Part shown: positions 24,401 through 38,472 of the stretch, one piece after another
Position numbering within the stretch: the first letter of the stretch is position 1
How the letters are laid out: the number at the start of each line of letters is the position of its first letter
NCBI GenBank assembly: GCA_963989245.1
Contig: OZ022348.1
Coordinates: forward strand, 37,147,745-37,211,744
Length of the DNA: 64,000 bases
Direction: 5' to 3'
Origin: Nansenia antarctica
Taxonomy: Eukaryota > Chordata > Actinopteri > Argentiniformes > Microstomatidae
The notes under the pieces: model-generated
The model's input: the letters and a program-made list of their open reading frames with translations, nothing else
The model's database searches: none
Told to the model about the DNA's origin: nothing
Position numbers and translations under genes: made by a program

Positions 24401-26507
24401 AGTCTAGACTCCTTCTCACACAGACATGCTGTGATGTCATAGACCAGAACATTCTATCTGTCTAGTCTAGACTCCCTCTCACACAGACATGCTGTGATGT
24501 CATAGACCAGAACATTCTATCTGTCTAGTCTAGACTCCCTCTCACACAGACATGCTGTGATGTCATAGACCAGAACATTCTATCTGTCTAGTCTAGACTC
24601 CCTCTCACACAGACATGCTGTGATGTCATAGACCAGAACATTCTATCTGTCTAGTCTAGACTCCCTCTCACACAGACATGCTGTGATGTCATAGACCAGA
24701 ACATTCTATCTGTCTAGTCTAGACTCCCTCTCACACAGACATGCTGTGATGTCATAGACCAGAACATTCTATCTGTCTAGTCTAGACTCCCTCTCACACC
24801 AGAACATTCTATCTGTCTAGTCTAGACTCCCTCTCACACCAGAACATTCTATCTGTCTAGTCTAGACTCCCTCTCACACACAGAACATTATATCTGTCTA
24901 GTCTAGACTCCCTCTCACACACAGAACATTCTATCTGTCTAGTCTAGACTCCCTCTCACACACAGAACATTCTATCTGTCTAGTCTAGACTCCCTCTCAC
25001 ACACAGAACATTCTATCTGTCTAGTCTAGACTCCCTCTCACACAGACATGCTGTGATGTCATAGACCAGAACATTCTATCTGTCTAGTCTAGACTCCCTC
25101 CCACACAGACATGCTGTGATGTCATAGACCAGAACATTCTATCTGTCTAGTCTAGACTCCCTCTCACACAGACATGCTGTGATGTCATAGACCAGAACAT
25201 TCTATCTGTCTAGTCTAGACTCCCTCTCACACACAGAACATTCTATCTGTCTAGTCTAGACTCCCTCTCACACACAGAACATTCTATCTGTCTAGTCTAG
25301 ACTCCCTCTCACACAGACATGCTGTGATGTCATAGACCAGAACATTCTATTTGTCTAGTCTAGACTCCCTCTCACACAGACATGCTGTGATGTCATAGAC
25401 CAGAACATTCTATCTGTCTAGTCTAGACTCCCTCTCACACAGACATGCTGTGATGTCATAGACCAGAACATTCTATCTGTCTAGTCTAGACTCCCTCTCA
25501 CACCAGAACATTATATCTGTCTAGTCTAGACTCCCTCTCACACCAGAACATTCTATCTGTCTAGTCTAGACTCCCTCTCACTCGAGAACATTCTATCTGT
25601 CTAGTCTAGACTCCCTCTCACACACAGAACATTCTATCTGTCTAGTCTAGACTCCCTCTCACACACAGAACATTCTATCTGTCTAGTCTAGACTCCCTCT
25701 CACACAGACATGCTGTGATGTCATAGACCAGAACATTCTATCTGTCTAGTCTAGACTCCCTCTCACACAGACATGCTGTGATGTCATAGACCAGAACATT
25801 CTATCTGTCTAGTCTAGACTCCCTCTCACCCCAGAACATTCTATCTGTCTAGTCTAGACTCCCTCTCACACCAGAACATTCTATCTGTCTAGTCTAGACT
25901 CCCTCTCACACCAGAACATTCTATCTGTCTAGTCTAGACTCCCTCTCACACACAGAACATTCTATCTGTCTAGTCTAGACTCCCTCTCACACACAGAACA
26001 TTCTATCTGTCTAGTCTAGACTCCCTCTCACACAGACATAATGTGATGTCATAGACCAGAACATTCTATCTGTCTAGTCTAGACTCCCTCTCACACAGAC
26101 ATGATGTGATGTCATAGACCAGAACATTCTATCTGTCTAGTCTAGACTCCCTCTCACCCCAGAACATTCTATCTGTCTAGTCTAGACTCCCTCTCACACC
26201 AGAACATTCTATCTGTCTAGTCTAGACTCCCTCTCACACCAGAACATTCTATCTGTCTAGTCTAGACTCCCTCTCACACACAGAACATTCTATCTGTCTA
26301 GTCTAGACTCCCTCTCACACACAGAACATTCTATCTGTCTAGTCTAGACTCCCTCTCACACACAGAATATTCTATCTGTCTAGTCTAGACTCCCTCTCAC
26401 ACAGACATGCTGTGATGTCATAGACCAGAACATTCTATCTGTCTAGTCTAGACTCCCTCTCACACAGACATGCTGTGATGTCATAGACCAGAACATTCTA
26501 TCTGTCT
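24401..26507 (+). repeat. 2,211-bp tandem duplication, right copy
   Basis: Follows the left copy monomer by monomer through the GAATATTC-bearing M at 26341 and two L. The third L (26508) instead carries the A-type CAAAG marker, so the copy ends there and the array switches to an A-type block. Confidence 0.9.
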
Positions 26508-29500
26508 AGTCTAGACTCCCTCTCACAAAGACATGCTGTGATGTCATAGACCAGAACATTCTATCTGTCTAGTCTAGACTCCCTCTCACACAGACATGCT
26601 GTGATGTCATAGACCAGAACATTCTATCTGTCTAGTCTAGACTCCCTCTCACACCAGAACATTCTATCTGTCTAGTCTAGACTCCCTCTCACACCAGAAC
26701 ATTCTATCTGTCTAGTCTAGACTCCCTCTCACACCAGAACATTCTATCTGTCTAGTCTAGACTCCCTCTCACACACAGAACATTCTATCTGTCTAGTCTA
26801 GACTCCCTCTCACACACAGAACATTCTATCTGTCTAGTCTAGACTCCCTCTCACACACAGAACATTCTATCTGTCTAGTCTAGACTCCCTCTCACACACA
26901 GAACATTCTATCTGTCTAGTCTAGACTCCCTCTCACACACAGAACATTCTATCTGTCTAGTCTAGACTCCCTCTCACACAGACATGCTGTGATGTCATAG
27001 ACCAGAACATTCTATCTGTCTAGTCTAGACTCCCTCTCACACAGACATGCTGTGATGTCATAGACCAGAACATTCTATCTGTCTAGTCTAGACTCCCTCT
27101 CACACAGACATGCTGTGATGTCATAGACCAGAACATTCTATCTGTCTAGTCTAGACTCCCTCTCACACAGACATGCTGTGATGTCATAGACCAGAACATT
27201 CAATCTGTCTAGTCTAGACTCCCTCTCACACAGACATGCTGTGATGTCATAGACCAGAACATTCTATCTGTCTAGTCTAGACTCCCTCTCACACAGACAT
27301 GCTGTGATGTCATAGACCAGAACATTCTATCTGTCTAGTCTAGACTCCCTCTCACACCAGAACATTATATCTGTCTAGTCTAGACTCCCTCTCACACCAG
27401 AACATTCTATCTGTCTAGTCTAGACTCCCTCTCACACACAGAACATTATATCTGTCTAGTCTAGACTCCCTCTCACACACAGAACATTCTATCTGTCTAG
27501 TCTAGACTCCCTCTCACACACAGAACATTCTATCTGTCTAGTCTAGACTCCCTCTCACACACAGAACATTCTATCTGTCTAGTCTAGACTCCCTCTCACA
27601 CAGACATGCTGTGATGTCATAGACCAGAACATTCTATCTGTCTAGTCTAGACTCCCTCCCACACAGACATGCTGTGATGTCATAGACCAGAACATTCTAT
27701 CTGTCTAGTCTAGACTCCCTCTCACACAGACATGCTGTGATGTCATAGACCAGAACATTCTATCTGTCTAGTCTAGACTCCCTCTCACACAGACATGCTG
27801 TGATGTCATAGACCAGAACATTCTATCTGTCTAGTCTAGACTCCCTCTCACACAGACATGTTGTGATGTCATAGACCAGAACATTCTATCTGTCTAGTCT
27901 AGACTCCCTCTCACACAGACATGCTGTGATGTCATAGACCAGAACATTCTATCTGTCTAGTCTAGACTCCCTCTCACACCAGAACATTCTATCTGTCTAG
28001 TCTAGACTCCCTCTCACACACAGAACATTCTATCTGTCTAGTCTAGACTCCCTCTCACACAGACATGCTGTGATGTCATAGACCAGAACATTCTATCTGT
28101 CTAGTCTAGACTCCCTCTCACACAGACATGCTGTGATGTCATAGACCAGAACATTCTATCTGTCTAGTCTAGACTCCCTCTCACACAGACATGCTGTGAT
28201 GTCATAGACCAGAACATTCTATCTGTCTAGTCTAGACTCCCTCTCACACAGACATGCTGTGATGTCATAGACCAGAACATTCTATCTGTCTAGTCTAGAC
28301 TCCCTCTCACACAGACATGCTGTGATGTCATAGACCAGAACATTCTATCTGTCTAGTCTAGACTCCCTCTCACACAGACATGCTGTGATGTCATAGACCA
28401 GAACATTCTATCTGTCTAGTCTAGACTCCCTCTCACAAAGACATGCTGTGATGTCATAGACCAGAACATTCTATCTGTCTAGTCTAGACTCCCTCTCACA
28501 CAGACATGCTGTGATGTCATAGACCAGAACATTCTATCTGTCTAGTCTAGACTCCCTCTCACACCAGAACATTCTATCTGTCTAGTCTAGACTCCCTCTC
28601 ACACCAGAACATTCTATCTGTCTAGTCTAGACTCCCTCTCACACCAGAACATTCTATCTGTCTAGTCTAGACTCCCTCTCACACACAGAACATTCTATCT
28701 GTCTAGTCTAGACTCCCTCTCACACACAGAACATTCTATCTGTCTAGTCTAGACTCCCTCTCACACACAGAACATTCTATCTGTCTAGTCTAGACTCCCT
28801 CTCACACACAGAACATTCTATCTGTCTAGTCTAGACTCCCTCTCACACAGACATGCTGTGATGTCATAGACCAGAACATTCTATCTGTCTAGTCTAGACT
28901 CCCTCTCACACAGACATGCTGTGATGTCATAGACCAGAACATTCTATCTGTCTAGTCTAGACTCCCTCTCACACAGACATGCTGTGATGTCATAGACCAG
29001 AACATTCTATCTGTCTAGTCTAGACTCCCTCTCACACCAGAACATTATATCTGTCTAGTCTAGACTCCCTCTCACACCAGAACATTCTATCTGTCTAGTC
29101 TAGACTCCCTCTCACACACAGAACATTCTATCTGTCCAGTCTAGACTCCCTCTCACACACAGAACATTCTATCTGTCTAGTCTAGACTCCCTCTCACACA
29201 CAGAACATTCTATCTGTCTAGTCTAGACTCCCTCTCACACACAGAACATTCTATCTGTCTAGTCTAGACTCCCTCTCACACAGACATGCTGTGATGTCAT
29301 AGACCAGAACATTCTATCTGTCTAGTCTAGACTCCCTCTCACACAGACATGCTGTGATGTCATAGACCAGAACATTCTATCTGTCTAGTCTAGACTCCCT
29401 CTCACACAGACATGCTGTGATGTCATAGACCAGAACATTCTATCTGTCTAGTCTAGACTCCCTCTCACACCAGAACATTCTATCTGTCTAGTCTAGACTC

Positions 29501-30706
29501 CCTCTCACACCAGAACATTCTATCTGTCTAGTCTAGACTCCCTCTCACACACAGAACATTATATCTGTCTAGTCTAGACTCCCTCTCACACACAGAACAT
29601 TCTATCTGTCTAGTCTAGACTCCCTCTCACACACAGAACATTCTATCTGTCTAGTCTAGACTCCCTCTCACACACAGAACATTCTATCTGTCTAGTCTAG
29701 ACTCCCTCTCACACAGACATGCTGTGATGTCATAGACCAGAACATTCTATCTGTCTAGTCTAGACTCCCTCCCACACAGACATGCTGTGATGTCATAGAC
29801 CAGAACATTCTATCTGTCTAGTCTAGACTCCCTCTCACACAGACATGCTGTGATGTCATAGACCAGAACATTCTATCTGTCTAGTCTAGACTCCCTCTCA
29901 CACAGACATGCTGTGATGTCATAGACCAGAACATTCTATCTGTCTAGTCTAGACTCCCTCTCACACAGACATGCTGTGATGTCATAGACCAGAACATTCT
30001 ATCTGTCTAGTCTAGACTCCCTCTCACACAGACATGCTGTGATGTCATAGACCAGAACATTCTATCTGTCTAGTCTAGACTCCCTCTCACACCAGAACAT
30101 TATATCTGTCTAGTCTAGACTCCCTCTCACACCAGAACATTCTATCTGTCTAGTCTAGACTCCCTCTCACACACAGAACATTCTATCTGTCCAGTCTAGA
30201 CTCCCTCTCACACACAGAACATTCTATCTGTCTAGTCTAGACTCCCTCTCACACACAGAACATTCTATCTGTCTAGTCTAGACTCCCTCTCACACACAGA
30301 ACATTCTATCTGTCTAGTCTAGACTCCCTCTCACACAGACATGCTGTGATGTCATAGACCAGAACATTCTATCTGTCTAGTCTAGACTCCCTCTCACACA
30401 GACATGCTGTGATGTCATAGACCAGAACATTCTATCTGTCTAGTCTAGACTCCCTCTCACACAGACATGCTGTGATGTCATAGACCAGAACATTCTATCT
30501 GTCTAGTCTAGACTCCCTCTCACACCAGAACATTATATCTGTCTAGTCTAGACTCCCTCTCACACCAGAACATTCTATCTGTCTAGTCTAGACTCCCTCT
30601 CACTCCAGAACATTCTATCTGTCTAGTCTAGACTCCCTCTCACACACAGAACATTCTATCTGTCTAGTCTAGACTCCCTCTCACACACAGAACATTCTAT
30701 ATGTCT
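26508..30706 (+). repeat. A-type block with the last two CAAAG copies
   Basis: CAAAG-bearing Ls at 26508 and 28418 (1,910 bp apart) each start L-SSS-M runs. An ATTCAATC L lies at 27148, CATGTTG near 27857, CCCTCCC at 27644 and 29757, and CTGTCC-type M quartets at 29097 and 30152. Two 433-bp-type modules follow each other at 29017-29449 and 29450-29882 with different variants. The S at 30585 has CACTCC, the first sign of the B-type region. No gene. Confidence 0.82.
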
Positions 30707-33167
30707 AGTCTAGACTCCCTCTCACACAGACATAATGTGATGTCATAGACCAGAACATTCTATCTGTCTAGTCTAGACTCCCTCTCACACAGACATGCTG
30801 TGATGTCATAGACCAGAACATTCTATCTGTCTAGTCTAGACTCCCTCTCACCCCAGAACATTCTATCTGTCTAGTCTAGACTCCCTCTCACACCAGAACA
30901 TTCTATCTGTCTAGTCTAGACTCCCTCTCACACCAGAACATTCTATCTGTCTAGTCTAGACTCCCTCTCACACACAGAACATTCTATCTGTCTAGTCTAG
31001 ACTCCCTCTCACACACAGAACATTCTATCTGTCTAGTCTAGACTCCCTCTCACACAGACATAATGTGATGTCATAGACCAGAACATTCTATCTGTCTAGT
31101 CTAGACTCCCTCTCACACAGACATGATGTGATGTCATAGACCAGAACATTCTATCTGTCTAGTCTAGACTCCCTCTCACCCCAGAACATTCTATCTGTCT
31201 AGTCTAGACTCCCTCTCACACCAGAACATTCTATCTGTCTAGTCTAGACTCCCTCTCACACCAGAACATTCTATCTGTCTAGTCTAGACTCCCTCTCACA
31301 CACAGAACATTCTATCTGTCTAGTCTAGACTCCCTCTCACACACAGAACATTCTATCTGTCTAGTCTAGACTCCCTCTCACACACAGAATATTCTATCTG
31401 TCTAGTCTAGACTCCCTCTCACACAGACATGCTGTGATGTCATAGACCAGAACATTCTATCTGTCTAGTCTAGACTCCCTCTCACACAGACATGCTGTGA
31501 TGTCATAGACCAGAACATTCTATCTGTCTAGTCTAGACTCCCTCTCACCCCAGAACATTCTATCTGTCTAGTCTAGACTCCCTCTCACACCAGAACATTC
31601 TATCTGTCTAGTCTAGACTCCCTCTCACACACAGAACATTCTATCTGTCTAGTCTAGACTCCCTCTCACTCCAGAACATTCTATCTGTCTAGTCTAGACT
31701 CCCTCTCACACACAGAACATTCTATCTGTCTAGTCTAGACTCCCTCTCACACACAGAACATTCTATCTGTCTAGTCTAGACTCCCTCTCACACAGACATA
31801 ATGTGATGTCATAGACCAGAACATTCTATCTGTCTAGTCTAGACTCCCTCTCACACAGACATGCTGTGATGTCATAGACCAGAACATTCTATCTGTCTAG
31901 TCTAGACTCCCTCTCACCCCAGAACATTCTATCTGTCTAGTCTAGACTCCCTCTCACACCAGAACATTCTATCTGTCTAGTCTAGACTCCCTCTCACACC
32001 AGAACATTCTATCTGTCTAGTCTAGACTCCCTCTCACACACAGAACATTCTATCTGTCTAGTCTAGACTCCCTCTCACACACAGAACATTCTATCTGTCT
32101 AGTCTAGACTCCCTCTCACACAGACATAATGTGATGTCATAGACCAGAACATTCTATCTGTCTAGTCTAGACTCCCTCTCACACAGACATGATGTGATGT
32201 CATAGACCAGAACATTCTATCTGTCTAGTCTAGACTCCCTCTCACCCCAGAACATTCTATCTGTCTAGTCTAGACTCCCTCTCACACCAGAACATTCTAT
32301 CTGTCTAGTCTAGACTCCCTCTCACACCAGAACATTCTATCTGTCTAGTCTAGACTCCCTCTCACACACAGAACATTCTATCTGTCTAGTTTAGACTCCC
32401 TCTCACACACAGAACATTCTATCTGTCTAGTCTAGACTCCCTCTCACACACAGAATATTCTATCTGTCTAGTCTAGACTCCCTCTCACACAGACATGCTG
32501 TGATGTCATAGACCAGAACATTCTATCTGTCTAGTCTAGACTCCCTCTCACACAGACATGCTGTGATGTCATAGACCAGAACATTCTATCTGTCTAGTCT
32601 AGACTCCCTCTCACCCCAGAACATTCTATCTGTCTAGTCTAGACTCCCTCTCACACCAGAACATTCTATCTGTCTAGTCTAGACTCCCTCTCACACCAGA
32701 ACATTCTATCTGTCTAGTCTAGACTCCCTCTCACACACAGAACATTCTATCTGTCTAGTCTAGACTCCCTCTCACACACAGAACATTCTATCTGTCTAGT
32801 CTAGACTCCCTCTCACACAGACATAATGTGATGTCATAGACCAGAACATTCTATCTGTCTAGTCTAGACTCCCTCTCACACAGACATGATGTGATGTCAT
32901 AGACCAGAACATTCTATCTGTCTAGTCTAGACTCCCTCTCACCCCAGAACATTCTATCTGTCTAGTCTAGACTCCCTCTCACACACAGAACATTCTATCT
33001 GTCTAGTCTAGACTCCCTCTCACACCAGAACATTCTATCTGTCTAGTCTAGACTCCCTCTCACACACAGAACATTCTATCTGTCTAGTCTAGACTCCCTC
33101 TCACACACAGAACATTCTATCTGTCTAGTCTAGACTCCCTCTCACACACAGAACATTCTATCTGTCT
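30707..33167 (+). repeat. First long B-type HOR block
   Basis: CATAATG L variants lie at 30731, 31059, 31797, 32125 and 32822. Spacings are 328 bp inside a HOR and 1,066 bp between HORs; 1,066 is the 1,025-bp HOR plus one M (31610), inserted between the CACCCC/S pair and the CACTCC monomer. The third copy is truncated, with 697 bp from 32125 to 32822. GAATATTC Ms lie at 31363 and 32429. Confidence 0.88.
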
Positions 33168-36100
33168 AGTCTAGACTCCCTCTCACACAGACATGCTGTG
33201 ATGTCATAGACCAGAACATTCTATCTGTCTAGTCTAGACTCCCTCTCACACAGACATGCTGTGATGTCATAGACCAGAACATTCTATCTGTCTAGTCTAG
33301 ACTCCCTCTCACACAGACATGCTGTGATGTCATAGACCAGAACATTCTATCTGTCTAGTCTAGACTCCCTCTCACACAGACATGCTGTGATGTCATAGAC
33401 CAGAACATTCTATCTGTCTAGTCTAGACTCCCTCTCACACAGACATGCTGTGATGTCATAGACCAGAACATTCTATCTGTCTAGTCTAGACTCCCTCTCA
33501 CACAGTCATGCTGTGATGTCATAGACCAGAACATTCAATCTGTCTAGTCTAGACTCCCTCTCACACAGACATGCTGTGATGTCATAGACCAGAACATTAT
33601 ATCTGTCTAGTCTAGACTCCCTCTCACACAGACATGCTGTGATGTCATAGACCAGAACATTCTATCTGTCTAGTCTAGACTCCCTCTCACACCAGAACAT
33701 TCTATCTGTCTAGTCTAGACTCCCTCTCACACCAGAACATTCTATCTGTCTAGTCTAGACTCCCTCTCACACAGACATGCTGTGATGTCATAGACCAGAA
33801 CATTCTATCTGTCTAGTCTAGACTCCCTCTCACACAGTCATGCTGTGATGTCATAGACCAGAACATTCAATCTGTCTAGTCTAGACTCCCTCTCACACAG
33901 ACATGCTGTGATGTCATAGACCAGAACATTCTATCTGTCTAGTCTAGACTCCCTCCCACACAGACATGCTGTGATGTCATAGACCAGAACATTCTATCTG
34001 TCTAGTCTAGACTCCCTCTCACACAGACATGCTGTGATGTCATAGACCAGAACATTCTATCTGTCTAGTCTAGACTCCCTCTCACACACAGAACATTCTA
34101 TCTGTCTAGTCTAGACTCCCTCTCACACAGACATGCTGTGATGTCATAGACCAGAACATTCTATTTGTCTAGTCTAGACTCCCTCTCACACAGACATGCT
34201 GTGATGTCATAGACCAGAACATTCTATCTGTCTAGTCTAGACTCCCTCTCACACCAGAACATTCTATCTGTCTAGTCTAGACTCCCTCTCACACACAGAA
34301 CATTCTATCTGTCTAGTCTAGACTCCCTCTCACACACAGAACATTCTATCTGTCTAGTCTAGACTCCCTCTCACACACAGAACATTCTATCTGTCTAGTC
34401 TAGACTCCCTCTCACACACAGAACATTCTATCTGTCTAGTCTAGACTCCCTCTCACACAGACATGCTGTGATGTCATAGACCAGAACATTCTATCTGTCT
34501 AGTCTAGACTCCCTCTCACATATACATGCTGTGATGTCATAGACCAGAACATTCTATCTGTCTAGTCTAGACTCCCTCTCACACAGACATGCTGTGATGT
34601 CATAGACCAGAACATTCTATCTGTCTAGTCTAGACTCCCTCTCACACCAGAACATTCTATCTGTCTAGTCTAGACTCCCTCTCACACCAGAACATTCTAT
34701 CTGTCTAGTCTAGACTCCCTCTCACACACAGAACATTCTATCTGTCTAGTCTAGACACCCTCTCACACACAGAACATTCTATCTGTCTAGTCTAGACTCC
34801 CTCTCACACACAAAACATTCTATCTGTCTAGTCTAGACTCCCTCTCACACACAGAACATTCTATCTGTCTAGTCTAGACTCCCTCTCACACAGACATGCT
34901 GTGATGTCATAGACCAGAACATTCTATCTGTCTAGTCTAGACTCCCTCTCACACAGACATGCTGTGATGTCATAGACCAGAACATTCTATCTGTCTAGTC
35001 TAGACTCCCTCTCACACCAGAACATTCTATCTGTCTAGTCTAGACTCCCTCTCACACACAGAACATTCTATCTGTCTAGTCTAGACTCCCTCTCACACCA
35101 GAACATTCTATCTGTCTAGTCTAGACTCCCTCTCACACCAGAACATTCTATCTGTCTAGTCTAGACTCCCTCTCACACCAGAACATTCTATCTGTCTAGT
35201 CTAGACCCCCTCTCACACCAGAACATTCTATCTGTCTAGTCTAGACTCCCTCTCACACACAGAACATTCTATCTGTCTAGTCTAGACTCCCTCTCACACA
35301 GACATGCTGTGATGTCATAGACCAGAACATTCTATCTGTCTAGTCTAGACTCCCTCTCACACAGACATGCTGTGATGTCATAGACCAGAACATTCTATCT
35401 GTCTAGTCTAGACTCCCTCTCACACAGACATGCTGTGATGTCATAGACCAGAACATTCTATCTGTCTAGTCTAGACTCCCTCTCACACCAGAACATTATA
35501 TCTGTCTAGTCTAGACTCCCTCTCACACCAGAACATTCTATCTGTCTAGTCTAGACTCCCTCTCACACACAGAACATTCTATCTGTCCAGTCTAGACTCC
35601 CTCTCACACACAGAACATTCTATCTGTCTAGTCTAGACTCCCTCTCACACACAGAACATTCTATCTGTCTAGTCTAGACTCCCTCTCACACACAGAACAT
35701 TCTATCTGTCTAGTCTAGACTCCCTCTCACACAGACATGCTGTGATGTCATAGACCAGAACATTCTATCTGTCTAGTCTAGACTCCCTCTCACACAGACA
35801 TGCTGTGATGTCATAGACCAGAACATTCTATCTGTCTAGTCTAGACTCCCTCTCACACCAGAACATTATATCTGTCTAGTCTAGACTCCCTCTCACACCA
35901 GAACATTCTATCTGTCTAGTCTAGACTCCCTCTCACACAGACATGCTGTGATGTCATAGACCAGAACATTCTATCTGTCTAGTCTAGACTCCCTCTCACA
36001 CAGACATGCTGTGATGTCATAGACCAGAACATTCTATCTGTCTAGTCTAGACTCCCTCTCACACAGACATGCTGTGATGTCATAGACCAGAACATTCTAT

Positions 36101-37119
36101 CTGTCTAGTCTAGACTCCCTCTCACACAGTCATGCTGTGATGTCATAGACCAGAACATTCAATCTGTCTAGTCTAGACTCCCTCTCACACAGACATGCTG
36201 TGATGTCATAGACCAGAACATTATATCTGTCTAGTCTAGACTCCCTCTCACACAGACATGCTGTGATGTCATAGACCAGAACATTCTATCTGTCTAGTCT
36301 AGACTCCCTCTCACACCAGAACATTCTATCTGTCTAGTCTAGACTCCCTCTCACACCAGAACATTCTATCTGTCTAGTCTAGACTCCCTCCCACACACAG
36401 AACATTATATCTGTCTAGTCTAGACTCCCTCTCACACACAGAACATTCTATCTGTCTAGTCTAGACTCCCTCTCACACACAGAACATTCTATCTGTCTAG
36501 TCTAGACTCCCTCTCACACAGACATGCTGTGATGTCATAGACCAGAACATTCTATCTGTCTAGTCTAGACTCCCTCCCACACAGACATGATGTGATGTCA
36601 TAGACCAGAACATTCTATCTGTCTAGTCTAGACTCCCTCTCACACAGACATGCTGTGATGTCATAGACCAGAACATTCTATCTGTCTAGTCTAGACTCCC
36701 TCTCACACACAGAACATTCTATCTGTCTAGTCTAGACTCCCTCTCACACAGACATGCTGTGATGTCATAGACCAGAACATTCTATTTGTCTAGTCTAGAC
36801 TCCCTCTCACACAGACATGCTGTGATGTCATAGACCAGAACATTCTATCTGTCTAGTCTAGACTCCCTCTCACACAGACATGCTGTGATGTCATAGACCA
36901 GAACATTCTATCTGTCTAGTCTAGACTCCCTCTCACACCAGAACATTATATCTGTCTAGTCTAGACTCCCTCTCACACCAGAACATTCTATCTGTCTAGT
37001 CTAGACTCCCTCTCACTCCAGAACATTCTATCTGTCTAGTCTAGACTCCCTCTCACACACAGAACATTCTATCTGTCTAGTCTAGACTCCCTCTCACACA
37101 CAGAACATTCTATCTGTCT
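33168..37119 (+). repeat. A-type block with AGTCATG markers
   Basis: Contains L-rich runs and the linked AGTCATG/ATTCAATC L at 33483, 33815 and 36107, a GACCCCC S at 35198, a CTGTCC M quartet at 35548, the CCCTCCC/ATTATA M at 36376 and an L ending in ATTTGTCT at 34108 and 36729. The stretch 35198-37119 is the earliest clean example of the A-type series repeated at 43233, 52297, 58693 and 63528. Private variants sit near 34521 (CATATACATG), 34764 (GACACCC) and 34810 (CAAAAC). Confidence 0.83.
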
Positions 37120-37447
37120 AGTCTAGACTCCCTCTCACACAGACATAATGTGATGTCATAGACCAGAACATTCTATCTGTCTAGTCTAGACTCCCTCTCA
37201 CACAGACATGCTGTGATGTCATAGACCAGAACATTCTATCTGTCTAGTCTAGACTCCCTCTCACCCCAGAACATTCTATCTGTCTAGTCTAGACTCCCTC
37301 TCACACCAGAACATTCTATCTGTCTAGTCTAGACTCCCTCTCACACCAGAACATTCTATCTGTCTAGTCTAGACTCCCTCTCACACACAGAACATTCTAT
37401 CTGTCTAGTCTAGACTCCCTTTCACACACAGAACATTCTATCTGTCT

Positions 37448-38472
37448 AGTCTAGACTCCCTCTCACACAGACATAATGTGATGTCATAGACCAGAACATT
37501 CTATCTGTCTAGTCTAGACTCCCTCTCACACAGACATGATGTGATGTCATAGACCAGAACATTCTATCTGTCTAGTCTAGACTCCCTCTCACCCCAGAAC
37601 ATTCTATCTGTCTAGTCTAGACTCCCTCTCACACCAGAACATTCTATCTGTCTAGTCTAGACTCCCTCTCACACCAGAACATTCTATCTGTCTAGTCTAG
37701 ACTCCCTCTCACACACAGAACATTCTATCTGTCTAGTCTAGACTCCCTCTCACACACAGAACATTCTATCTGTCTAGTCTAGACTCCCTCTCACACACAG
37801 AATATTCTATCTGTCTAGTCTAGACTCCCTCTCACACAGACATGCTGTGATGTCATAGACCAGAACATTCTATCTGTCTAGTCTAGACTCCCTCTCACAC
37901 AGACATGCTGTGATGTCATAGACCAGAACATTCTATCTGTCTAGTCTAGACTCCCTCTCACCCCAGAACATTCTATCTGTCTAGTCTAGACTCCCTCTCA
38001 CACCAGAACATTCTATCTGTCTAGTCTAGACTCCCTCTCACTCCAGAACATTCTATCTGTCTAGTCTAGACTCCCTCTCACACACAGAACATTCTATCTG
38101 TCTAGTCTAGACTCCCTCTCACACACAGAACATTCTATCTGTCTAGTCTAGACTCCCTCTCACACAGACATAATGTGATGTCATAGACCAGAACATTCTA
38201 TCTGTCTAGTCTAGACTCCCTCTCACACAGACATGCTGTGATGTCATAGACCAGAACATTCTATCTGTCTAGTCTAGACTCCCTCTCACCCCAGAACATT
38301 CTATCTGTCTAGTCTAGACTCCCTCTCACACCAGAACATTCTATCTGTCTAGTCTAGACTCCCTCTCACACCAGAACATTCTATCTGTCTAGTCTAGACT
38401 CCCTCTCACACACAGAACATTCTATCTGTCTAGTCTAGACTCCCTCTCACACACAGAACATTCTATCTGTCT
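37448..38472 (+). repeat. B-type HOR, 1,025-bp reference form (22 monomers)
   Basis: Order: L(CATAATG) L(CATGATG) S(CACCCC) S S M M M(GAATATTC), L L S(CACCCC) S S(CACTCC) M M, L(CATAATG) L S(CACCCC) S S M M. This gives 6 L, 9 S and 7 M, exactly 1,025 bp, and the next copy starts at 38473. It is three repeats of a 328-bp LLSSSMM module, the first with an extra M (369 + 328 + 328). Confidence 0.92.
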
